Source: an uncultured Bacilli bacterium (GTDB taxonomy: Bacteria > Bacillota_I > Bacilli_A > RF39 > UBA660). Taken from it: DNA of 5,824 nt. The stretch covers positions 1-5,824 of the forward strand of contig CAOVIS010000026.1 in the NCBI GenBank assembly GCA_948543905.1, read 5' to 3'. Each line of letters starts with the position of its first letter. The stretch's first letter is position 1. Position numbers and translations under genes: made by a program. Shown piece after piece: positions 1 to 5,553 of this stretch. Below the pieces are notes generated by a model that worked only from the letters and a program-made list of their open reading frames with translations, made no database searches and had not been told where the DNA came from.

Positions 1-1
1 G

Positions 2-937
2 GAAAAACTAGATATTAGTTTTATATCATCAAGCGATAAAGCAAAAGTGGAAATTTTAAATAATGAAAATTTAAAAGTTGGAGTTCCTAATGCAGTACAA
101 GTTAAAGTTACCGCAGAAGATGGAAGTGTACGTATATATACGTTAAATGCTACTCGTCTTGCTCAAAGTAGTAATAATAATTTAAAAGTGTTAAGTGCTA
201 ATGGCTTTAGTTTATCACCAAGTTTTGCTAAGGACATAACTAATTATAAAGTTAAAGTTAATTCTAATACAACTAGTCTTGACTTAACAGCTTTAGCTGA
301 AAGTGATAATGCAACTGTTGAAATTAGTGGTAATAATTATTTTAAAGTTGGTAATAATGTTGTTTTGATTAAAGTAACTGATGAGAATGGTTTTGTTAAA
401 TATTATCAAATAGATGTTGAGCGACCTGAGGCATCAGTTATGGGTATGAATATTGGTCATTTCTTAATGTTGTTATTCTTAGGACTTGGTTTAATTGCGG
501 TTATGTTCTTATTATTCTTATTATTAAAAAGAAGAAAAGAAAAGACTGCTACTGCGGCTGGTCCAGTAGCACCTACACCAGTAATTGATTTTAAACCAGA
601 ATTTAATTTTGGGTCACGTAATGGAACTGATGATGATGTTGTGTATCCAGGTGGTGTGTTAAATCAAGGAAATAGTGCAATACCTCTTAATGAGCCTAAA
701 AAAACCATAGAGGCTGTAGATTATGATGAGTATGAAGAAGCCGATAGTAAGTTTGATTATTTAGATGAAACTATTACAAAAGATGAGCTTATTGCGGCTA
801 TTAAAGAGGGTATGGAAACACAAAATTCTGATAAATTAAAGATTTTATTAAAACAAGATGAATTAAATCAAATGAAAAAAGAGATGAAAAGAAAAGAAGA
901 AGAAAAAAGACGGAGGAGTGACCGTTATGAAGACTAA
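2..937 (+). CDS. Membrane-anchored surface protein with cadherin-like repeats and a long cytoplasmic tail (5' end outside window)
   Basis: The frame is open from base 2, so the gene starts upstream; the GTG at 47 lies inside a repeat and is not a start. The visible 311 residues begin within one cadherin-like beta-sandwich repeat (PF12733 type, ending near residue 53). A second full repeat follows at about residues 58-142, with the family pattern NNNLKVL...LSPSF...ITNYKVKV...VGNNVVLIKVTDENG. A strong transmembrane helix lies at about 151-175 and is followed at once by KRRKEK, so by the positive-inside rule the last ~136 residues should be cytoplasmic. That tail has a Pro/Ala linker, a very acidic stretch (VDYDEYEEADSKFDYLDE) and a Lys/Glu/Arg-rich, probably coiled-coil end. 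There is no LPXTG motif. The repeats resemble those of the next protein, with which it overlaps by 11 bases, so the two are co-transcribed. Extracellular adhesion or scaffolding is inferred; the tail's job is unknown. Confidence 0.85.
   Translation, partial: EKLDISFISSSDKAKVEILNNENLKVGVPNAVQVKVTAEDGSVRIYTLNATRLAQSSNNNLKVLSANGFSLSPSFAKDITNYKVKVNSNTTSLDLTALAESDNATVEISGNNYFKVGNNVVLIKVTDENGFVKYYQIDVERPEASVMGMNIGHFLMLLFLGLGLIAVMFLLFLLLKRRKEKTATAAGPVAPTPVIDFKPEFNFGSRNGTDDDVVYPGGVLNQGNSAIPLNEPKKTIEAVDYDEYEEADSKFDYLDETITKDELIAAIKEGMETQNSDKLKILLKQDELNQMKKEMKRKEEEKRRRSDRYED
912..918 (+). promoter_or_regulatory. Ribosome binding site that fixes the start of the cohesin/cadherin-like gene
   Basis: GGAGGAG lies inside the end of the upstream gene. 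It sits 8-10 bases before the ATG at 927 and directly abuts a possible GTG start at 918. The spacing supports ATG 927 and rules against GTG 918. It also shows that the downstream gene has its own strong initiation site within the overlap. Confidence 0.75.
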
Positions 938-2645
938 AAAGGTATTTAGCTATTTTCTTCTAGCTATTTCTTTTTTCCTTTTTTATAAAGGTAATGTTAT
1001 GGCTGCTGGAAGTGCTGATGTTATTATGACTGCACCTTCTAGTGTTTATTTAGGTAAAAATATTGATGTTATTATATCTGTAAAAAATTTAAGGGATATC
1101 CCAGGTGGTATTGCAGGGGTTGGAGCTGCAATAAATTTTGATAGTAGCAGTTTAGAATTTGTAAATAGTTCTTCTCTTTCTTCTTATTATACTATTAGAT
1201 ATACCAGTGGGAAAATTGCAGGCTTTGCTATAGGAGATAATATTGTTGCTCCAACTAATTTAATTAAACTTACTTTTAGAACAAAAAAAGTAGGTAAAAC
1301 AACTATTAGTATGAGTAGCCCTCAGATTGTTGATGGTAATGCTCAAGCTGTATCATTTGTTCTTCCAAGTGTTATGATTAATATTACTGATCCACCTAGT
1401 TCTAATGCTAATCTATCTAGTTTAAGTGTATCTAGTGGTTCGATAAATTTTAATAAAGATACGACTAATTATAGTGTTAATGTTGATAGTAATGTTACTA
1501 GTATTAATGTAAGTGCTAGTGCTGAGGATAGTGGTGCTAAAATAAGTGGGACTGGTAGCAAGAATTTAAATTATGGTAATAATACAATTAAAGTAGTGGT
1601 TACAGCACCTAGTGGAGCGACTAAGACTTATACAGTTAGTGTAAATCGTAAAGATAATAGAAGTAATAATAATAATTTAAGTAGTTTAACAGTTAGTAAT
1701 GGTTCGATAAGATTTAATAAGAATACAACTACTTATAATATGGAAGTTCCTTTTGATACAGCTAGTATTAATGTGAGTGCAAGCGCGGAAGATAATAAAG
1801 CACGAGTAAGTGGTACTGGTAATAAAAATTTAGCCGCTGGTAAAAATAATACAATTAAAATTACGGTTACCGCAGAGAATGGCAGTACCAAAACTTATAC
1901 AATAAACGTTAGAAGAGGTGCTGATCCTAATAAAGAACAATCTAAAGATAATAATCTTACAAGTTTAAAAATGAAGGATGCGAAACTTAGTCCTGAGTTT
2001 AACAAAGATATTTTAGAGTATAGTGTGACAGTGCCTTATAGCGTTAAGAAAGCAGAGTTTGAATATACTTTATCAGATAAAGAATTTGCATCAGTTAAGC
2101 TTGATAATCCAGAACGACTTAAAATTGGTGAAAATAAGATTACACTTACAGTTATCGCGGAAAATGGAGACGAAAAAAAATATACTATTACAATAACTCG
2201 TGAAACTAGTCCAGATGGAGTGTTGGATCCTGAGGATATGCCTAGTAATGAACCAGTTAATGGCGAAGAGGAAGAAAAAGAAGTTTTTGGTTTGAAAGAT
2301 ATTGTTTTAAAAAATGGAAAATTAAAAACTAAATTTGATGCTAAGACTCATGTATATAAATATAAGAAGAATAAGAATTTTAGTTATGAAGCTTTAAAAA
2401 ATAATGAAGATGACTCTTTGGAAATTTTTGAAGAGAAAGGTGTTATTACAATTATTTTAGAAAATAGTAATGGTGAGAAAGCTGTTTATACTTTAATTCC
2501 TGAAGAATCTGATATTGTTCCAATCATAGTGGGCGGAATTAGTGTAGTCTTAATTGGTGGAGGGACTTATTTAGGTTATCTAAAAGGTTTAAAAAATAAT
2601 AAAATCAAGAAGAAAAAATCAAAAAGTAAAGAAAGTTTGGCGTAG
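927..2645 (+). CDS. Secreted, membrane-anchored protein with cohesin-like domain and cadherin-like repeats
   Basis: The 572-residue product starts with a Sec signal peptide (basic MKTKK, hydrophobic core 6-20, likely cleavage after VMA at residue 26). Residues ~31-155 look like a cohesin domain (PF00963 type): a beta-rich start 'VIMTAPSSVYLGKNIDVIIS', then GVGAAINFDSSSLEFV, then IKLTFRTKKVGKTTISM. Cadherin-like repeats (PF12733) follow at ~161-241, 248-330 and 341-425, with a degenerate fourth at ~454-525 after an acidic linker. A transmembrane helix spans 530-552, ending in a short basic tail without LPXTG. The predicted topology is outside, with the C-terminus anchored in the membrane. The product is rich in Ser, Asn and Thr and has no visible enzyme motif. 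Cohesins bind dockerins in cellulosomes but also occur in non-cellulosomal surface proteins. No dockerin is visible here, so adhesion or surface assembly with the upstream protein is inferred. ATG 927 is preferred over GTG 918 on ribosome-site spacing. Confidence 0.85.
   Translation: MKTKKVFSYFLLAISFFLFYKGNVMAAGSADVIMTAPSSVYLGKNIDVIISVKNLRDIPGGIAGVGAAINFDSSSLEFVNSSSLSSYYTIRYTSGKIAGFAIGDNIVAPTNLIKLTFRTKKVGKTTISMSSPQIVDGNAQAVSFVLPSVMINITDPPSSNANLSSLSVSSGSINFNKDTTNYSVNVDSNVTSINVSASAEDSGAKISGTGSKNLNYGNNTIKVVVTAPSGATKTYTVSVNRKDNRSNNNNLSSLTVSNGSIRFNKNTTTYNMEVPFDTASINVSASAEDNKARVSGTGNKNLAAGKNNTIKITVTAENGSTKTYTINVRRGADPNKEQSKDNNLTSLKMKDAKLSPEFNKDILEYSVTVPYSVKKAEFEYTLSDKEFASVKLDNPERLKIGENKITLTVIAENGDEKKYTITITRETSPDGVLDPEDMPSNEPVNGEEEEKEVFGLKDIVLKNGKLKTKFDAKTHVYKYKKNKNFSYEALKNNEDDSLEIFEEKGVITIILENSNGEKAVYTLIPEESDIVPIIVGGISVVLIGGGTYLGYLKGLKNNKIKKKKSKSKESLA
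1407..2201 (+). repeat. Three tandem cadherin-like protein repeats
   Basis: Three consecutive coding units of about 80-85 codons each begin with an N-x-N-L-[ST]-S-L type motif at about 1407, 1665 and 1947. The first two are the closest: both contain SINVSASAED, SGTG.KNL, NNTIK and TKTYT, which suggests a fairly recent internal duplication. The third has diverged (ASVKLDNPERLKIGEN in place of the SGTG block). A fourth, weaker unit at about 2286-2500 keeps the NGKL and YTL ends only. The similarity is clearer in protein than in DNA. Confidence 0.75.
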
Positions 2646-2659
2646 GCTAATCTTTTTTT
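2632..2659 (+). terminator. Intrinsic terminator overlapping the stop codon of the cohesin/cadherin-like gene
   Basis: The 5' arm 2632-2641 (AAAGTTTGGC) pairs with the 3' arm 2646-2655 (GCTAATCTTT) around a GTAG tetraloop. There is one T-T mismatch and one G-T wobble. The run of seven T at 2653-2659 serves as the U-tract and can also extend the stem. The TAG stop codon lies in the loop (2643-2645). The stem is AT-rich, so its strength is uncertain, but its position between two operons fits. Confidence 0.6.
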
Positions 2660-2694
2660 ATTGAAAAATTTTTCTTTAAAAAACTAATTTAAGG

Positions 2695-2723
2695 TAGAAT
2701 ATATTGTAATTTTTTTGTATAAT
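2695..2723 (+). promoter_or_regulatory. Promoter of the cysteine desulfurase operon
   Basis: A perfect -10 box TATAAT is at 2718-2723. With a 17-base spacer the -35 box would be TAGAAT (2695-2700), a weak 3-of-6 match to TTGACA. Transcription would start near 2730, which leaves a leader of only about 10 bases before the ATG at 2741. The -10 call is fairly safe; the -35 is not. Confidence 0.5.
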
Positions 2724-2729
2724 ATTTTT

Positions 2730-2735
2730 AGGTGA
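2730..2735 (+). promoter_or_regulatory. Ribosome binding site of the cysteine desulfurase gene
   Basis: AGGTGA ends five bases before the ATG at 2741. A possible GTG start at 2732 lies inside this site, so ATG 2741, giving a product that begins MIYLDYSATTP, is the better start. That start also matches the normal N-terminus of the family. Confidence 0.65.
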
Positions 2736-2740
2736 CTAGA

Positions 2741-3871
2741 ATGATATATTTAGATTATAGTGCTACTACTCCGATAGGCTATGAAGTACTAGATACATAT
2801 AATAGAACAAGTAAGGACTTTTTTGGTAATCCTAATTCTTTACATGAACTAGGGGTAAAATCTAAAAATTTAATGAATAGTGCAACTAAACAGATTGCAG
2901 AAATTTTAGATATTCGAGATACCGAAATAACTTATACAAGTGGTTCGACTATGGGAAATAATTTAGCTTTAATTGGAGTGGCTTTAAAATACAAAAAAAA
3001 TGGTAATCATATTATAATTTCTAAATTAGAACATCCTAGTATTTATGCGATATGTGATTATTTAACTAGCATAGGTTTTGAAATTAGTTATGTAGAAAAT
3101 GATAATGAAGGGTTAATTGATTTTGAAGATCTAAAAAAATTAATTAGACCTGAAACGATTTTAGTTAGCATTGTTGCAGTAAATAGTGAAACTGGGGTAA
3201 GGCAACCTTTAAAGATGATAAGACAAATTGTTAAGAAAGAAAATCCTAATACTATAATTCACTCGGATATGACACAAGCGGTAGGAAAAGTAGGAGTTAA
3301 CATGCATGATGTTGATCTTGCAACTTTTACAGCTCATAAAATATATGGGCCAAAAGGAATAGGTGTTTTATATAAAAATAATAATATTTCTTTAAGTCCT
3401 GTTCTTTATGGAAGCGGTAAATCTAATATGTTAAATCCAGGAACACCTGCGGTTCCTTTAATAGTTGCATTATCTAAAGCTTTAAGACTTGCTATGACTG
3501 ATTTAGAGAAAAGGGAAAGATTTATTGAGAGATTAAATCTTAAAATAGTTGAAGCTTTAAAGAAATATGAAGGGGTTATGATTAATAAAACTAAATATTC
3601 AATTCCACATATTTTAAATATTAGCTTTAGAAATATAAAAGCAGAAACATTTTTGCATGCTTTAGAAGAATTTGAGGTTTATGTTAGTTCTAATACAGCT
3701 TGCTCAAGTGGAAATATTTCTAGTAGTGTTATTGCCATATATAATGATCGAGTAAGAGCAGAATCTACGCTTAGGATTAGTTTATCACATTTAACTACTA
3801 CTGATGAAGTAAATAAATTTATTAGTGCTTTTGATACTATTTATAGGAGATTAAGTGGGCTTCACGGGTAA
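2741..3871 (+). CDS. Cysteine desulfurase (NifS/IscS-type, class V PLP enzyme)
   Basis: This 376-residue enzyme should take sulfur from L-cysteine, giving alanine and an enzyme-bound persulfide for tRNA thiolation or Fe-S clusters in the cytoplasm. The family start YLDYSATTP is present. Further motifs are TSGSTMGNNLAL (65-76, for canonical TSGGTESNNLA), EHPS (97-100, His stacking on PLP), NSETG (148-152) and HSDMTQAVGK (174-183, Asp176 and Gln179). The PLP-binding lysine is K200 in TAHKIYGPKG, and the catalytic cysteine is C321 in NTACSSG. Length is normal. The loop usually written GGGQE..RSGT reads GSGKSNMLNPGT (224-235), a divergent version. No IscU-type scaffold gene is visible, and thiI lies downstream, so ThiI is the likely sulfur acceptor, as for the NifZ-ThiI pair of Bacillus subtilis. 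The exact subgroup name cannot be settled from sequence alone, so no symbol is given. It is the first gene of an operon with the HIT-family gene. Confidence 0.93.
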   Translation: MIYLDYSATTPIGYEVLDTYNRTSKDFFGNPNSLHELGVKSKNLMNSATKQIAEILDIRDTEITYTSGSTMGNNLALIGVALKYKKNGNHIIISKLEHPSIYAICDYLTSIGFEISYVENDNEGLIDFEDLKKLIRPETILVSIVAVNSETGVRQPLKMIRQIVKKENPNTIIHSDMTQAVGKVGVNMHDVDLATFTAHKIYGPKGIGVLYKNNNISLSPVLYGSGKSNMLNPGTPAVPLIVALSKALRLAMTDLEKRERFIERLNLKIVEALKKYEGVMINKTKYSIPHILNISFRNIKAETFLHALEEFEVYVSSNTACSSGNISSSVIAIYNDRVRAESTLRISLSHLTTTDEVNKFISAFDTIYRRLSGLHG

Positions 3872-3874
3872 AAT

Positions 3875-3880
3875 AGGAGA
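3875..3880 (+). promoter_or_regulatory. Ribosome binding site of the HIT-family gene
   Basis: AGGAGA ends four bases before the ATG at 3885. The longer reading frame could open at a GTG at 3855 within the end of the desulfurase gene, but no good site precedes that GTG. ATG 3885 is therefore chosen, leaving a 13-base gap after the desulfurase stop. Confidence 0.7.
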
Positions 3881-3884
3881 ATAT

Positions 3885-4409
3885 ATGAAAGATTTAAATT
3901 TAGTTGGAAATGCAAAAGAAGCGATTGATTTTTTAGGAAATCATTATACTTTTAATTGTATGGGATGTGCAATGATAAATCATGAGATAATACCTCCAGG
4001 TGGTTTTATTTATGAAACAAATAGTTTTTATCTAATTCAGGATCCAGAAGTTCCAATTAAGGGATTTTTGATTATAAATTCTAAAAAACATTTAAAATCT
4101 ATAACTGAATTTACAAAAGAAGAAAGAATGGAATTAATTGAACTTACAAATATAGCGATTAAAGCTTTAAAAGATTTAGGAATAACAGATGAAGTTACAA
4201 TAATTAGAGAAGAACGCTCTTTTCATTTTCATTTATGGATATTTCCAACTCATACATGGATGAACAAGAAATTTGGTAAAGGAATTACATATATTAGAGA
4301 TATTTTTTCATATGCTATAGATAATGCTTCTAAAAAAGATATAGAAGAAACTTTAAGGACAATTAAAATAGTAAGAGATTATGTTAATAAAGTAAATCAA
4401 GCAATTTGA
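3885..4409 (+). CDS. HIT-superfamily protein with GalT-like zinc site and variant HxHxW motif
   Basis: The 174-residue product belongs to the HIT superfamily of nucleotide hydrolases and transferases. It has a CxxC pair (C25, C28), then GFIYETNSFYLIQDPEVPIKG, which resembles the strand region of HIT proteins. NSKKHLKSITEFT (His69) precedes a helix, and the active-site segment is RSFHFHLWIFP (H114, H116, W118, P121). In galactose-1-phosphate uridylyltransferase, CxxC, a distant His and the first His of HxH bind zinc, and the second His is the nucleophile. By analogy C25, C28, H69 and H114 would bind zinc and H116 would be catalytic. The third motif residue is His in Hint/Fhit and Gln in GalT, but Trp here. 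Length is moderately longer than a typical ~110-150 residue HIT protein because of a helical C-terminus. The substrate is unknown. It follows the desulfurase by 13 bases and should be co-transcribed with it. The TGA stop overlaps the next promoter. Confidence 0.8.
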   Translation: MKDLNLVGNAKEAIDFLGNHYTFNCMGCAMINHEIIPPGGFIYETNSFYLIQDPEVPIKGFLIINSKKHLKSITEFTKEERMELIELTNIAIKALKDLGITDEVTIIREERSFHFHLWIFPTHTWMNKKFGKGITYIRDIFSYAIDNASKKDIEETLRTIKIVRDYVNKVNQAI

Positions 4410-4434
4410 CAAAGTACAATAATTATATTAATAT
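4406..4434 (+). promoter_or_regulatory. Promoter of the lipoprotein gene
   Basis: A consensus -35 box TTGACA (4406-4411) overlaps the HIT gene stop codon. It is followed after 17 bases by TAATAT (4429-4434), a 4-of-6 match to the -10 consensus. Start near 4441 would give a leader of about 20 bases including the ribosome site. The -35 box and spacing are good; the exact -10 within this AT-rich stretch is less sure. Confidence 0.55.
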
Positions 4435-4450
4435 ATGAGCTAAATGAAAA

Positions 4451-4456
4451 GAGGAG
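4451..4456 (+). promoter_or_regulatory. Ribosome binding site of the lipoprotein gene
   Basis: GAGGAG ends five bases before the ATG at 4462. An in-frame ATG at 4444 lies upstream of this site and close to the predicted transcript start, so ATG 4462 is the more likely start. Confidence 0.7.
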
Positions 4457-4461
4457 ATTTT

Positions 4462-4728
4462 ATGCAGAAATATGCTAAACAAAAAAGATTACTTTCTTTT
4501 ATGCTTGTATTATCTTATTTATTAAATGGGTGTGGTACAGCAAAAGAAGTGAAAAGTGCCAGTAATTCAGATATTGACGAAGATGAATTAAATGAATTAC
4601 ATGAATTACACATAAGTAAAATGGAAAAATACAAAGAAAGTGCTTTTATAAAAGATTTTGAACTTTTTAATGATGTTTATCCTGAATTTTATGTCAATAG
4701 AGAAGCGAAACTTATGATGGTATTTTAA
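4462..4728 (+). pseudogene. Lipoprotein of unknown function, N-terminal fragment (frame broken)
   Basis: The product opens with a lipoprotein signal peptide: basic QKYAKQKR, hydrophobic core LLSFMLVLSYLL and lipobox LNGC with the lipidated cysteine at residue 24. It would be lipid-anchored on the outer face of the membrane. A charged stretch follows (DIDEDELNELHELHISKMEKYKE is too long to be a linker alone and looks helical). The frame stops at TAA 4726-4728 after residue 88. In the third forward frame, bases 4713-4769 keep reading as plausible protein (YDGILTDDFANLTGHSFSF). After that, the original frame is open again to 5439. The break therefore fits loss of one base, most simply a T at the CTT of 4711-4713. 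No family is recognised. The fragment with its continuation forms one gene of about 325 residues with its own promoter and terminator. Confidence 0.65.
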
Positions 4729-4749
4729 CAGATGATTTTGCAAATTTGA

Positions 4750-5439
4750 CAGGGCATTCATTTAGTTTTTCATTGGTCATCACTTGAAACATGTGTTGGA
4801 GATTTTGATACTACAAAATTTACCTGTTTAAAAAATGATAACGTTAAAAGTTTTACCTTAAAAGATCAAAAAGATGGTAAAACTGTAATTGTGAGAAATA
4901 TAGAAGATTCAGGATATAAAATTAAAAACGAAATATCAATAAAAAAGGATTTATCAGAAGATGTTCACGTTAAAATTAATGCAACATATAACAAAATGCC
5001 TATGTTTGAAGATATGCCTATTTTTAATTGTGTATTAAATACTGTTTTAACAGTCGATTATTATGGGGAATTATATACTTTTTCTTATCGCTTTGTAAGG
5101 CATGGAGATTCTACTTCTTCTAGAGTTTTTCTTCCAAATGGTATAACTTTTAATCAAGATAGTTCTTCAACTTCTCCTTATAAAAAGGATTTAGATAGTG
5201 AATATTATTTTAAGCTTCTTAATTTGATTTGTACTAATCAAAATAATAGTGATAAAAAAAATCTTGAGGCTATTGCTTGTTTTGAACAAATAGTTATTCA
5301 AAAGGAATGTCTTGAACTTTTTGCTCAAGGATCTTTAGATAATCCCTTGTATTCTTATATAAAAGAGCTAATTGAAAACCAAGATTATCAAACTGCAACT
5401 AAAATAATGCAATCTGAAGAGTCATATTGGATAAGTTAA
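4750..5439 (+). pseudogene. Lipoprotein of unknown function, C-terminal part separated by frameshifts
   Basis: This frame is open from 4750 to the TAA at 5437-5439, but it has no usable start. The GTG at 4891 lacks a ribosome site, and the protein-like sequence clearly begins before it (HWSSLETCVGDFDTTKF from 4771). It is best read as the continuation of the lipoprotein that starts at 4462, re-entered through one extra base in the T-run 4766-4770. Visible features are beta-strand-like segments (HVKINATYNK, TVLTVDYYGELYTFSYRFV), a Ser/Thr-rich loop (DSSSTSPY) and a helical C-terminal third ending EESYWIS. Several cysteines are scattered (ETCVG, FTCLK, FNCVL, LICTN, IACFE, KECLE). I recognise no domain. 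The function may be lost, or the split may be an assembly artefact. Annotation pipelines may instead call a separate hypothetical protein from 4891. Confidence 0.6.
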
Positions 5440-5456
5440 AAATTAGCACGTACGTC

Positions 5457-5489
5457 AAAGTTTAATAGCTAGTACTATTAGACTTTTTT
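5457..5489 (+). terminator. Intrinsic terminator after the lipoprotein gene
   Basis: A 12-base-pair stem is formed by 5457-5468 (AAAGTTTAATAG) and 5475-5486 (CTATTAGACTTT), with one T-G wobble and a six-base loop. The T-run 5484-5489 and a further TTTT follow. It lies 17 bases after the stop codon and separates the lipoprotein unit from the thiI promoter. Confidence 0.8.
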
Positions 5490-5508
5490 CTTTTAATTAA
5501 AGATGTAC

Positions 5509-5537
5509 TTTACTTTCTTCTGTTTTTTAAGTATAAT
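5509..5537 (+). promoter_or_regulatory. thiI: Promoter of thiI with a very short leader
   Basis: The -35 box TTTACT (5509-5514, 4 of 6 matches) and a perfect -10 box TATAAT (5532-5537) are separated by 17 bases. Transcription would begin near 5544, about 10 bases before the thiI ATG, with no Shine-Dalgarno site in between. Confidence 0.65.
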
Positions 5538-5553
5538 TTGTTTGTGATGTTTT

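Noticed and set aside
47..49. GTG as the start of the first surface protein
   Set aside because: The frame stays open to base 2 and the upstream residues (KLDISFISSSDKAKV) continue the cadherin-like repeat, so this codon is internal.
918..920. GTG as the start of the cohesin/cadherin-like gene
   Set aside because: It directly follows the GGAGG site, leaving almost no spacing; ATG 927 gives correct spacing and a clean signal peptide.
1407..2201. CRISPR or DNA-level tandem repeat in the surface gene
   Set aside because: The periodicity comes from protein domain repeats of 80-85 codons and is imperfect at DNA level.
2674..2694. Second hairpin CTTTAAA/TTTAAGG between the surface-protein operon and the desulfurase
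   Set aside because: Only seven weak pairs, and no T-run follows. It may be chance in an AT-rich spacer.
3855..3857. GTG as the start of the HIT-family gene
   Set aside because: It lacks a ribosome site and lies inside the desulfurase gene; AGGAGA sits four bases before ATG 3885.
4407..4409. UGA read as Trp (code 4), extending the HIT protein
   Set aside because: Extension would run through a consensus promoter and the lipoprotein start for about 25 codons of unlikely sequence. The other intact genes contain no internal TGA and use TGG for Trp. The TGA at 4747 in the lipoprotein is better explained by a frameshift, since a TAA precedes it in the same frame.
4701..4775. Programmed ribosomal frameshifting in the lipoprotein gene
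   Set aside because: Two shifts in opposite directions would be needed within about 60 bases. No classic X-XXY-YYZ heptamer lies in the right phase, and I see no clear stimulatory hairpin.
5448..5455. Palindrome ACGTACGT after the lipoprotein stop codon
   Set aside because: Single eight-base palindrome with no second copy or neighbouring site; too short to call an operator.
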